Below are positions 52,672-60,919 of a stretch of DNA of 64,000 bases, in pieces (position 1 is the first letter of the stretch; every line of letters begins with the position of its first letter). A program made the position numbers and the translations under genes. This stretch comes from Microbispora corallina (lineage in GTDB: Bacteria > Actinomycetota > Actinomycetes > Streptosporangiales > Streptosporangiaceae): positions 1-64,000 of the forward strand of contig NZ_BOOC01000003.1 in the NCBI RefSeq assembly GCF_016863035.1. Direction: 5' to 3'. The notes below the pieces were generated by a model that was not told where the DNA came from, did no database searches, and saw only the letters and a program-made list of their open reading frames with translations.

Positions 52672-52685
52672 TGTGAACGCTAACA
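52672..52685. promoter_or_regulatory. LacI-type operator on the araB start codon
   Basis: TGTGAACGCTAACA is the reverse-complement form of the sites at 43779 and 48469 with one changed arm base. It begins one base before GTG 52673, so a bound repressor would block early elongation or initiation. Confidence 0.6.
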
Positions 52686-54322
52686 GCGAGCGCTACGTCG
52701 TCGGCGTCGACTTCGGCACGCTGTCGGGCCGGGCCGTGGTGGTGCGCGTGAGCGACGGCGCGGAGCTCGGCGCGGCGGTCCACGAGTACGCCCACGGGGT
52801 GATCGAGGACGCGCTCCCCGGGTCGGGCGTGCGCCTCGGCCCCGACTGGGCGCTCCAGTCGCCGCAGGACTGGGTCGACGTGCTGCGGCACGCGGTGCCC
52901 AAGGCGCTTGCGGCGGCGCAGGTGCCCGCCGCGCAGGTGGTCGGCATCGGGACCGACTTCACGGCCTGCACGATCCTGCCGGCCGCGGCCGACGGGACGC
53001 CGCTGTCCGAGACCCTCCCCGACCGCCCGCACGCCTGGCCGAAGCTGTGGAAGCATCACGCGGCCCAGCGGCACGCCGACCGCATCAACGCGCTGGCGGC
53101 CGAGCGGGGCGAGCCCTGGCTGGCCCGGTACGGCGGGAAGATCTCCTCGGAGTGGGCCTTCGCCAAGGGGCTGCAGGTCCTGGAGGAGGACCCGGAGGTC
53201 TACGAACGGGCCGACCGCTGGATCGAGGCGGCCGACTGGATCATCTGGCAGCTGTGCGGCGTGGAGACGCGCAACGTCTGCACCGCCGGCTACAAGGCCA
53301 TCTACCAGGACGGGGGCTACCCCTCGGACGACTTCCTGGCCACGCTCAATCCCGCCTTCGCCGGGTTCACCGGCAAGCTCGGCCGGGAACTCGCGCCGCT
53401 GGGCGGCCTCGCCGGTCGCCTGACCGCGCAGGCCGCCGAGTGGACCGGGCTGCCCGAGGGCGTCGCCGTGGCGGTCGGCAACGTCGACGCGCACGTGACG
53501 CTCGCCGCGGCCGACGCCGTGCGGCCGGGCCAGATGGTCGCCATCATGGGCACCTCCACCTGCCACGTCATGAACTCCGACCACCTCGCCGAGGTGCCGG
53601 GGATGTGCGGCGTGGTCCGCGACGGCATCGTCCCCGGCCTGTGGGGCTACGAGGCCGGGCAGTCGGCCGTCGGCGACATCTTCGCCTGGTTCGTCGAGAC
53701 CTCGGTCCCCGCCTCGTACGCCGAGCGGGCCGCGGAGCTTGGCCTCGGCCTGCACGAGTACCTGACGCGGCTGGCCGAGGCCCAGCCTGTCGGCGGACAC
53801 GGGCTGGTCGCGCTCGACTGGCAGGGCGGCAACCGGTCGGTCCTGGTCGACCACAACCTGTCCGGTGTGATCGTCGGCCAGACGCTCGCCACCCGCCCCG
53901 AGGACGTCTACCGCGCCCTGATCGAGGCCACGGCGTTCGGCGCCCGGCTGATCGTGGAGACGTTCGAGAAGGCCGGAGTGCCGGTGGAGGAGTTCGTGGT
54001 CGCCGGCGGCCTGCTCAAGAACGCCTTCCTCATGCAGGTCTACTCCGACGTGCTGCGCCGCCCGCTGTCGGTGATCGGGTCGGACCAGGGACCGGCCCTG
54101 GGGTCGGCGATCCACGCCGCCGTCGCGGCCGGGGAGTACCCCGGCATCCCGGAGGCGGCCGCGGCCATGGGCAAGCGCGAGGCCGCCGCCTACGCGCCGG
54201 ATCCCGAGCGGGCCGACGCCTACGACCGGCTGTACGCCGAGTACCGCCGGCTGCACGACCACTTCGCCGACGGCGAGGTGCTGCACCGGCTGCGGGCGAT
54301 CAGGAACGGGGCGACCGCGTGA
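52673..54322 (+). CDS. araB: Ribulokinase
   Basis: Phosphorylates L-ribulose in arabinose breakdown. The 549-residue FGGY kinase starts GVDFGTLSGRAVVVRV, with IMGTSTCHVMNS and DWQGGNRSVLVDHNLSG, all typical of AraB rather than xylulokinase. It starts at GTG 52673 with GGAG seven bases upstream. The stop overlaps or nearly touches araD (GTGA), and the operator TGTGAACGCTAACA covers its start. Confidence 0.96.
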   Translation: MNANSERYVVGVDFGTLSGRAVVVRVSDGAELGAAVHEYAHGVIEDALPGSGVRLGPDWALQSPQDWVDVLRHAVPKALAAAQVPAAQVVGIGTDFTACTILPAAADGTPLSETLPDRPHAWPKLWKHHAAQRHADRINALAAERGEPWLARYGGKISSEWAFAKGLQVLEEDPEVYERADRWIEAADWIIWQLCGVETRNVCTAGYKAIYQDGGYPSDDFLATLNPAFAGFTGKLGRELAPLGGLAGRLTAQAAEWTGLPEGVAVAVGNVDAHVTLAAADAVRPGQMVAIMGTSTCHVMNSDHLAEVPGMCGVVRDGIVPGLWGYEAGQSAVGDIFAWFVETSVPASYAERAAELGLGLHEYLTRLAEAQPVGGHGLVALDWQGGNRSVLVDHNLSGVIVGQTLATRPEDVYRALIEATAFGARLIVETFEKAGVPVEEFVVAGGLLKNAFLMQVYSDVLRRPLSVIGSDQGPALGSAIHAAVAAGEYPGIPEAAAAMGKREAAAYAPDPERADAYDRLYAEYRRLHDHFADGEVLHRLRAIRNGATA

Positions 54323-54336
54323 ACAAGGAGGAGCGT

Positions 54337-54996
54337 GTGATCGAGGAGTTGCGGGAGACCGTCTGCCGCCTCCATGCCGAGCTGGTGCGCTACAACCTCG
54401 TGGCGTGGACCGCGGGCAACGTCTCCGGTCGGGTGCCCGGGGAGGACCTGTTCGTCATCAAGCCCAGCGGGGTGTCCTACGACGACCTGACCCCGGAGTC
54501 GATCGTCGTGTGCGACCTGGACGGCAACCTCGTCAAGGGGTCTCTCGCGCCCTCCAGCGACACGGCCGCGCACGCCTACGTGTACCGCCACATGCCGGAG
54601 GTGAACGGCGTGGTGCACACCCACTCCACGTACGCCTCGGCGTGGGCGGCCCGCGGCGAGGCGATCCCCTGCGTGCTGACCGCGATGGCCGACGAGTTCG
54701 GCGGCGACATCCCGGTCGGGCCGTTCGCCCTGATCGGCGGCGACGACATCGGCAAGGGCATCGTGGAGACCCTGACCGGGCACCGCTCCCCGGCGGTGCT
54801 CATGCGCAACCACGGAGTGTTCACGATCGGGGAGTCGCCGAAGGCGGCCGTCAAGGCGGCCGTGATGTGCGAGGACGTGGCACGTACCGTGCACGTGTCG
54901 CGCCAGCTCGGTGAGCCGGTGCCGATCGCGCGCGACGACGTGGACAGCCTGTACGACCGCTACCAGAACGTCTACGGACAGAGGAGTCACCGGTGA
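54337..54996 (+). CDS. araD: L-ribulose-5-phosphate 4-epimerase
   Basis: Converts L-ribulose 5-phosphate to D-xylulose 5-phosphate with zinc. The class-II-aldolase-type protein has the zinc ligands in [10 protein letters not shown] and the third His later, with AGNVSGRV and [10 protein letters not shown] near the N terminus. GTG 54337 (219 residues) has a near-consensus AAGGAGGA about six bases upstream; the GTG at 54319 overlapping the araB stop would give 225 residues. The stop overlaps araA. Confidence 0.95.
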   Translation: MIEELRETVCRLHAELVRYNLVAWTAGNVSGRVPGEDLFVIKPSGVSYDDLTPESIVVCDLDGNLVKGSLAPSSDTAAHAYVYRHMPEVNGVVHTHSTYASAWAARGEAIPCVLTAMADEFGGDIPVGPFALIGGDDIGKGIVETLTGHRSPAVLMRNHGVFTIGESPKAAVKAAVMCEDVARTVHVSRQLGEPVPIARDDVDSLYDRYQNVYGQRSHR

Positions 54997-56474
54997 AGCT
55001 ATGGTTCCTGACCGGCAGCCAGGGCCTGTACGGCGAGGACACGCTGCGCCAGGTGGCCGAGCAGTCCCAGCGGATCGCCGAGGAGCTGGGCGCGTCGCTG
55101 CCCTTCGAGCTGGTGTGGAAGCCGGTCCTCACCGACGCGGCGGCCATCCGCCGGCTCTGCCTTGAGGCGAACGCCGACGACGAGTGCGGCGGCCTGATCG
55201 CGTGGATGCACACGTTCTCTCCGGCGAAGATGTGGATCGCCGGGCTGGACGCGCTGCGTAAGCCGCTGCTGCACCTGCACACCCAGGCCAACAGGGAGCT
55301 GCCCTGGGACACGATCGACATGGACTTCATGAACCTGAACCAGGCCGCCCACGGCGACCGCGAGTTCGGGTACGTCCAGTCGCGGCTCGGCGTGGCCCGC
55401 AAGACCGTCGCCGGGCACGTCAGCGACCCGGCGGTCGCGGCGCGGGTGGCGACCTGGGCGCGGGCCGCGGCCGGGCGGGCCGAGGTCGGCTCGCTGCGGC
55501 TGGCCCGGTTCGGCGACAACATGCGCGACGTCGCGGTGACCGAGGGCGACAAGGTCGAGGCGCAGTTGCGGTTCGGCGTGTCGGTCAACACCTACGGCGT
55601 GAACGACCTGGTCGAGGCCGTGGACGCCGCCTCGGACGCCGACGTGTCCGCGCTGGTCAAGGAGTACGAGGACCTCTACGAGGTGGCCTCCGAGCTGCGG
55701 GCGGGCGGCGAGCGGCACGACTCCCTGCGCTACGCGGCCCGGATCGAGCTCGGCCTGCGCGGCTTCCTGGAGGCCGGGGGCTTCCGGGCGTTCACCACGA
55801 ACTTCGAGGACCTCGGCGGGCTGCGGCAGCTTCCCGGCCTCGCCGTCCAGCGGCTCATGGCCGACGGCTACGGCTTCGGCGGCGAGGGCGACTGGAAGAC
55901 CTCGGTGCTGCTGCGCACGCTGAAGGTGATGTCGGCCGGGCTGCCCGGCGGCACCTCGTTCATGGAGGACTACACCTACCACCTCACGCCCGGCGAGGAG
56001 CTGATCCTCGGGGCGCACATGCTGGAGGTCTGCCCCACCATCGCCGGGGGCACGCCGTCGTGCGAGATCCACCCGCTCGGCATCGGCAACCGCGAGGACC
56101 CGGTGCGGCTCGTGTTCGACGCCCGGCCCGGCGCCGCCGTCGTGGTCGGCCTGGCCGACATGGGGGAGCGCTTCCGCCTGGTGGCCAACGAGATCGACGT
56201 CGTCGCCCCCCTCGAGCCGCTGCCGAGCCTCCCGGTGGCCCGCGCCGTCTGGCGGCCGCGTCCTGACCTGCGCACCTCGGCAGAGTCGTGGCTCACGGCC
56301 GGCGCCCCGCACCACACCGTGCTGTCGGCGGCGGTCGGGGCCGAGGAGCTCACCGACTTCGCCGACATGCTCGGGGTGGAGCTGCTGGTCATCGACGCCG
56401 ACACCACCTCGCGCCAGTTCGCCAAGGAGCTGCGCTGGAACCAGGCCTACTACCGCCTGGCCCAGGGGTTCTGA
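54993..56474 (+). CDS. araA: L-arabinose isomerase
   Basis: Catalyses L-arabinose to L-ribulose with Mn. The 493-residue protein begins [20 protein letters not shown] and has the typical segments [41 protein letters not shown] and [15 protein letters not shown]. It starts at GTG 54993 (GTGA overlap with araD). A strong terminator follows, so araB-araD-araA ends here. Confidence 0.97.
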   Translation: MKLWFLTGSQGLYGEDTLRQVAEQSQRIAEELGASLPFELVWKPVLTDAAAIRRLCLEANADDECGGLIAWMHTFSPAKMWIAGLDALRKPLLHLHTQANRELPWDTIDMDFMNLNQAAHGDREFGYVQSRLGVARKTVAGHVSDPAVAARVATWARAAAGRAEVGSLRLARFGDNMRDVAVTEGDKVEAQLRFGVSVNTYGVNDLVEAVDAASDADVSALVKEYEDLYEVASELRAGGERHDSLRYAARIELGLRGFLEAGGFRAFTTNFEDLGGLRQLPGLAVQRLMADGYGFGGEGDWKTSVLLRTLKVMSAGLPGGTSFMEDYTYHLTPGEELILGAHMLEVCPTIAGGTPSCEIHPLGIGNREDPVRLVFDARPGAAVVVGLADMGERFRLVANEIDVVAPLEPLPSLPVARAVWRPRPDLRTSAESWLTAGAPHHTVLSAAVGAEELTDFADMLGVELLVIDADTTSRQFAKELRWNQAYYRLAQGF

Positions 56475-56497
56475 CCGCGGCGGACGGCCCACGCACG

Positions 56498-56532
56498 CCG
56501 GGCCCCTCCGTCTGGCTGGGGGAGGGGCCCGG
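56498..56532 (+). terminator. Terminator after araA
   Basis: CCGGGCCCCTCC / GGAGGGGCCCGG, a perfect 12-bp stem with an 11-base loop. Confidence 0.8.
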
Positions 56533-56688
56533 CCACCATCTCCGTCCGGCCGCCCGTACGGCGAGGGCGGCGGACGGGCGGGGCCGGCGTCGTGGGTCGC
56601 CCCGCGTCCACGGTGGTGCCGCGCGTGACATGCCCGGCGTCCGGTTACCGCCAATGCGCGGACTCCTATACACTTGCAGGCATCGCAC

Positions 56689-56761
56689 GGGGCTATAGCG
56701 CAGCTGGTAGCGCACCTCCATGGCATGGAGGGGGTCTGGGGTTCGAGTCCCCATAGCTCCA
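56689..56761 (+). tRNA. tRNA-Ala (anticodon GGC), copy 2
   Basis: Identical over all 73 bases to the gene at 32858-32930, same orientation, including G3-U70 and anticodon GGC. Here the bases CCA directly follow position 73, unlike copy 1. Flanks are unrelated to copy 1. A low-G+C gene begins 320 bases downstream, so this copy may be an integration target. Confidence 0.97.
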
Positions 56762-57081
56762 CCATTGCAGCCTTACTCGAACCCTCGCCCTCCAGGGCGA
56801 GGACGAGCCCGTCTGCAGAGGTCACACCAGCCCAAGAGCCGCCTTCCGCCAGGGAGGCGGCTCTTGGCTTTCTGGTGCGTCAGGCTCATCAGCCCAATCA
56901 CGCGGGCTCGGCCGCGCACGCACCCAGTCTGTGTGTCCGCGCCGCACGCGGGCGGGGCGCTCGGACGATGAGCGGGACTCATCCGGCCAGAGATTCGGCG
57001 TCGTCAATGTGCGCTGGCAGGGCGGGGAGCAGGAAAAATCGCGGGTCGTACTCGGCGCGACCGCAACAGCGAGCGCAAGCG
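56762..57081. other. Spacer between tRNA-Ala and the low-G+C gene
   Basis: About 320 bases. It starts with two hairpins (CCTCGCCC-TCCA-GGGCGAGG at about 56783-56802 and the terminator at 56832-56867). From about 56970 the base composition falls toward that of the following gene. No integrase or repeat of the tRNA 3' end was found here. Confidence 0.5.
56832..56867 (+). terminator. Terminator downstream of tRNA-Ala
   Basis: CCAAGAGCCGCCT / AGGCGGCTCTTGG, a perfect 13-bp stem with a 10-base loop, followed by CTTTC. Confidence 0.85.
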
Positions 57082-58197
57082 TTACTTATCAACCTTTAAC
57101 ACTGCTTGACTTCCATAAAAATGGGCGACGCGTGTGGCTTCATCCTCGAGCGTGTTCTGCTGGATGAACGTCAGCACGTGTAGTGGTTTTACGGTAACAT
57201 CGAGTCCTTTGCTTGTCTGTCGGCGTTCCCAGACACCCGCAAACAGGCCGTCAACCAGTAGCACCTGTACTCCGGCCGCGCCTTCGTACCGCCCTCCTTT
57301 GTGCCGGCGAATAAACTCCTTGGCCTCTGGCGGCACGATACGCTCCAGCGGCCCCGCGCCCAAAATATAGCTGTCGTATTGTGGGAGCAGCCTTATGCAG
57401 TGTGTCCTGTCATGTGCAGAGGGCTCTTCTGCGTTGTACGGCAACCAGGCTTCTCTGTCTTCTACGCCAACTGCTTGTAACTCACCTTTAAGATTGGCAA
57501 TGAGTTCGCCCGCTTCGGCCGATTTTATGCCCAGCCACCGCGCTAAATCGGCGTGGGTCGCTGGGCCGTAGGTGGCAAAATATCGCCGCGTCAGCTCTGT
57601 TGCCGCTTCTTCTTCCGGAATTCCAAACCAGGGGCTTGTTGTGGTTTGAGGCAACATGAAAGTGGCCTTACTGCCCCGCGCCGGGCCGTAAGCTAGAACA
57701 CCGGCATATGCCGCGGCCACTACAAAGAAAGCCAATGTTTCGTCGAATACGGTGAACACCCAGTCGCCAACCTGTTGTTTCAGTGCCGTAATCAGTTCCG
57801 AGCGCTCAAGTGTTTGCCCATCCAAAATCTCACGGGTGGCGGCGAACAGTCGACCAGCCTGTTTTCGGGTAAGGTCGAACCGTGTGAACCACGCGTCTTT
57901 CCCGCCATACACATGGCGCATGGCGGCCATATAGAGTGGTAGTTCGTCTGCCGTAAGCAAGTAAGCGGTGCCACGCATGGCACAGGTGCGCGTTAATTGC
58001 CTACCATTAATCAGTTCTTGTAGGTCGGCGCGAGTGAGGGCGGTTCTGATTCCTACGCCAAGCTCGGCCGCCGGAATCGCTTGGGCCTGAACACCGCAAA
58101 CTCCGCTCACCACTTGCACCGCCTGCGGTGCGAGGTGCGTAAGATAATTCTTCTCCAAACGTCGTGACAATGTTTGTTGCCATGTCCATTGGTGCAT
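57082..58197 (-). CDS. Winged-helix DNA-binding protein (HTH_42/AlkZ-like), low G+C
   Basis: The 371-residue protein fits the HTH_42 family related to the DNA glycosylases AlkZ and YcaQ: QTLSRRLEKNYLTHLAPQAV near the N terminus, GVQAQAIPAAELGVGIRTA, CAMRGTAYLLTADEL, and a C-terminal RLLPQYDSYILG, VLLVDGLFAGVW. AlkZ proteins unhook interstrand crosslinks and often protect producers against DNA-damaging antibiotics; whether this one is a glycosylase cannot be told. The gene has clearly lower G+C and many A/T third positions, unlike every neighbour, and lies next to a tRNA. It was probably acquired from a distant donor. Confidence 0.85.
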   Translation of the reverse strand: MHQWTWQQTLSRRLEKNYLTHLAPQAVQVVSGVCGVQAQAIPAAELGVGIRTALTRADLQELINGRQLTRTCAMRGTAYLLTADELPLYMAAMRHVYGGKDAWFTRFDLTRKQAGRLFAATREILDGQTLERSELITALKQQVGDWVFTVFDETLAFFVVAAAYAGVLAYGPARGSKATFMLPQTTTSPWFGIPEEEAATELTRRYFATYGPATHADLARWLGIKSAEAGELIANLKGELQAVGVEDREAWLPYNAEEPSAHDRTHCIRLLPQYDSYILGAGPLERIVPPEAKEFIRRHKGGRYEGAAGVQVLLVDGLFAGVWERRQTSKGLDVTVKPLHVLTFIQQNTLEDEATRVAHFYGSQAVLKVDK

Positions 58198-58262
58198 AAT
58201 GCCAGCGTATCATGGGTGGCTATTGTCATGGATAAACAAGCGGCCTTCAACCAGGAAATCGG

Positions 58263-58407
58263 TTACTTACCGCATAAGGAGGGGTCGGTGTCGGCAGCTT
58301 GGGCAGACCTTGCCCGATCGAGGGCCTCTGTGAGCTGTTCGAGCACGTCAACGCGTTTCGAGCAACGTCCCAGAAGGTCCACAAGCCGTCCGAGGGCCGT
58401 CTCCGAT
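58263..58407 (-). pseudogene. C-terminal remnant of an unknown gene
   Basis: Between two stops the minus strand reads an amphipathic helix-like stretch, ETALGRLVDLLGRC then VDVLEQLTEALDRARSAQ, ending at TAA 58263. It has high-G+C codons and a heptad pattern, so it looks like the surviving end of a native gene cut by the insertion of the low-G+C segment. No family assigned. Confidence 0.35.
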
Positions 58408-58429
58408 CAGCAGGCGGCCCTCAGGCGTT

Positions 58430-58463
58430 CCCCGAGAAGTTCCTCCCCGAGAAGTTCCTCCCC
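58430..58463. repeat. 15-bp tandem duplication
   Basis: CCCCGAGAAGTTCCT occurs twice in tandem, followed by CCCC. Confidence 0.7.
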
Positions 58464-58553
58464 GCAACGGATCTCACACGCCGGACCGATGGCCTATTCC
58501 CTATCTTCTATGTAGGTTATACGTGTTGGAGGAGATGGACGAGGAGGCGGCCC

Positions 58554-59717
58554 GTGCCGTACGACGTGGGAATCATCGGAGCCGGCGTGCACGGGGTGAG
58601 CGCGGCCTTCCACCTCGCCCGGCGCGGGGTCGCGACGGCCGTGTTCGAGCGGCGGTCCCCGGCCGCCGGGCCGACGGGCCGTTCCGGCGGCATCTGCCGG
58701 GCCTACTACACCGACCCCTTCCTCGCCGAGAACGCGAGGGACGGCATCGCGTTCCTGGCCGACTTCGCCGATCGGACGGGAGGCGGCGACTCGGGCTTCC
58801 GCCGTACGGGCGCCTTCTACCTGCACGGCCCGGACGACACGGAGGCGGCGGAGCGGACGGCGCGCCGCCTCGCGGAGGCCGGGATCGCGAGCGAGGCGGT
58901 CGCCGCGCGTGACCTGCCGGGCCGCCTGCCGCACCTGGACCTCGGCGGCGTGGCGGTGGGCGTGTGGGAGAGGGACGCCGGCTACGCCGACCCCTACAGC
59001 ACCACCCTGGGCCTGGCCCGGGCCGCTCGCGCGCACGGCGCGGACCTCCACCTCGAACGCCCCGTCGTCCGGGTGGACGAGGGCGTCCGCGGCGTGAGGG
59101 TGACGACAGAGGACGGGACCGTCCACGAGGCCGGACGACTGCTCGTCGCCGCAGGGCCGTGGACCGCCGGGCTCCTGCGGCCCCTCGGCGCCGACCTGCC
59201 GCTGACCGTCGAGCGGCACGTCGTCGCGGTGCTGGAGCACGATCCGGCCGACGCCGCGGGCCTCGTGCCGCACGTGCTCATCGACGTCGCCGGCGGCTAC
59301 TACTCCACGCCCCAGCCGCGCACCCAGTACCTCGTCGGCGGCGTCGTCCCCGCCCTGCCCGCCGACCCTGGGCGCGACCCGGAGCCCGCGGGCGAGGGGG
59401 AGCTGAAGGACCTGGCCGCCGCGGCCGCCCGGCGCTCCCCGGCGCGGCGGCGTGCGGCGCTCATCGGCGGCTGGGCCTCCCTGTACGACGTGAGTCCCGA
59501 CTGGCAGCCGGTCACGGGGCAGGTGACCGAGCACGTATTCGTGGACGCCGGCACGAGCGGGCACGGCTTCAAGCTCGCCCCCGCCTGGGGGGAGCACGTG
59601 GCCCGGCTGATCCTCGGCGACGACCCCGACCCGCGGCTGGCCGCCTTCGGGCCGGAGAGGTTCGCGGCAGGCGAAGGCCTCGCGGCGGGTTTCGGCCCCG
59701 CCCGCATCCTCGGCTGA
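58554..59717 (+). CDS. FAD-dependent oxidoreductase (DAO family)
   Basis: A 387-residue flavoprotein with the dinucleotide motif GIIGAGVHGVSAA at the N terminus and GTSGHGFKLAPAWGEHVARLIL at the C terminus, as in sarcosine/glycine oxidase-like proteins of the DAO family. It oxidises an amine or amino-acid substrate; which one is not evident. GTG 58554 has GAGGAGG upstream. The frame extends further upstream but that part is debris. A GST-like gene follows after about 180 bases. Confidence 0.87.
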   Translation: MPYDVGIIGAGVHGVSAAFHLARRGVATAVFERRSPAAGPTGRSGGICRAYYTDPFLAENARDGIAFLADFADRTGGGDSGFRRTGAFYLHGPDDTEAAERTARRLAEAGIASEAVAARDLPGRLPHLDLGGVAVGVWERDAGYADPYSTTLGLARAARAHGADLHLERPVVRVDEGVRGVRVTTEDGTVHEAGRLLVAAGPWTAGLLRPLGADLPLTVERHVVAVLEHDPADAAGLVPHVLIDVAGGYYSTPQPRTQYLVGGVVPALPADPGRDPEPAGEGELKDLAAAAARRSPARRRAALIGGWASLYDVSPDWQPVTGQVTEHVFVDAGTSGHGFKLAPAWGEHVARLILGDDPDPRLAAFGPERFAAGEGLAAGFGPARILG

Positions 59718-59747
59718 CCCCGACCCCGGCGGGATGCTCCCATTCCC

Positions 59748-59847
59748 TTTGCCGGCCGCCCAACCCCGGTCGGCCGCCCAACCCCGGCCGGGCACCCGAC
59801 CCCGGCCGGCCGCCCCCATCCCCCGCCGGCCGCCCGGCCCCGCCCGG
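59748..59847. repeat. C-rich 18-20-bp tandem repeats
   Basis: About five copies of a unit like GGCCGCCCAACCCCGGYC in the spacer between the FAD oxidoreductase and the GST-like gene. Copies vary by a few bases. No coding function seen. Confidence 0.6.
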
Positions 59848-59895
59848 AGGCCGGACCCGTACCGTGACCCGTCACGAGCAAGGAGAGCCGATCCC

Positions 59896-60870
59896 ATGAG
59901 CACACAGACCCCCGCCTACGCGCCGCCCGTCGACGTGGCCGCCCACGGGCCGTACGGCCCCGGCCGTCTGGACGCCTCGGCCGGCCGCCCGCTCTACCCC
60001 TTCCAGGGGCGCGTGACCGCCGACGGGTCGAGCGGCCACCCCGCGGAGCCGGGCCGCTACCACCTTTACGTCGCCTGGAGTTGCCCGTGGGCGCAGCGCG
60101 CCGCCGTCGTCCGCACGCTCGCGGGGCTCGACGACGTGGTGTCGCTGTCATACGTGGACGATGAGCGCGACGCCCGCGGCTGGGCGTTCCGCGAGCGGCG
60201 CGGCGCCGACCCCGTGAACGGCTTCCGCTTCCTCCAGGAGGCGTACGACGCGACCGAGCCCGGCTACCCCGGCCACCTGTCGGTCCCGGTGCTGTGGGAC
60301 CGGGTGGAGCGGCGGATCGTCAGCAACCACTTCCCGGACATCACCATCGACCTCGGCACCCAATTCGAGCGGTGGGCCGACCCCGCCGTCCGTCTCTACC
60401 CGGAGTACCTGCGAACCGAGATCGACGCGCTCAACGAGGAGATCCTCCGGGACGTCAACTCCGGCGTCCTGGCCGTGGCCCGCGCCGCGACGCAGGAGGA
60501 GTACGAGGACCTGCGGGAGCGGGTGGTGACCGCGCTGGAGAGGCTCGACGAGCGCCTGGCCGGGAGCCGGTTCCTGTTCGGCGACCGCGTCACCGAGTCG
60601 GACGTGCGCCTGTGGGTGACACTCGCCCGGTTCGACCTCGGCTACAACCCGCACGGCGGGATCAGCGAGCGCCCGCTCACCGCGTTCCCCAACCTCTGGG
60701 CGTACGCGCGCGACCTCTACCAGCGGCCCGCCTTCCGGGAGACGACGGATTTCACGGTCTTCGGGCTGGGCGCGCCGCCCGCGATTCCGGGCGGGCCCAA
60801 GCGCATCGAGGTCGAGCCGGTCGACGCCGACTGGGACGCCCCCCACGGCCGCGCGTCCCTGGCCGTCTGA
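59896..60870 (+). CDS. Glutathionyl-hydroquinone reductase-like protein (Xi-class GST)
   Basis: The 324-residue protein has the Xi-class active site CPWA with Cys at about 63 (AWSCPWAQR), the YPEYLRTEIDALN segment and the C-terminal helical GST domain. Such enzymes reduce glutathionyl-hydroquinones. Because actinomycetes use mycothiol, the native co-substrate here may be mycothiol. ATG 59896 has AAGGAGAG about nine bases upstream. It converges on the LtrA-type gene. Confidence 0.9.
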   Translation: MSTQTPAYAPPVDVAAHGPYGPGRLDASAGRPLYPFQGRVTADGSSGHPAEPGRYHLYVAWSCPWAQRAAVVRTLAGLDDVVSLSYVDDERDARGWAFRERRGADPVNGFRFLQEAYDATEPGYPGHLSVPVLWDRVERRIVSNHFPDITIDLGTQFERWADPAVRLYPEYLRTEIDALNEEILRDVNSGVLAVARAATQEEYEDLRERVVTALERLDERLAGSRFLFGDRVTESDVRLWVTLARFDLGYNPHGGISERPLTAFPNLWAYARDLYQRPAFRETTDFTVFGLGAPPAIPGGPKRIEVEPVDADWDAPHGRASLAV

Positions 60871-60919
60871 TCGGGCGTGTCGCCCCTGCCGCCCGCTCCG
60901 TCCTGTTCCGGCGGCCCGC

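Larger units (their letters stand above)
58198..58553. other. Spacer with gene debris
   Basis: About 356 bases. The first 65 keep the low-G+C character. Then a short minus-strand coding-like fragment (58263-58407), a 15-bp tandem duplication and the likely promoter of the FAD oxidoreductase gene (AT-rich patch near 58490-58525) follow. Confidence 0.5.

Noticed and set aside
56931-57167. Short plus-strand frame after tRNA-Ala
   Set aside because: It crosses a composition boundary and overlaps the end of the HTH_42 gene; no domain or ribosome site.
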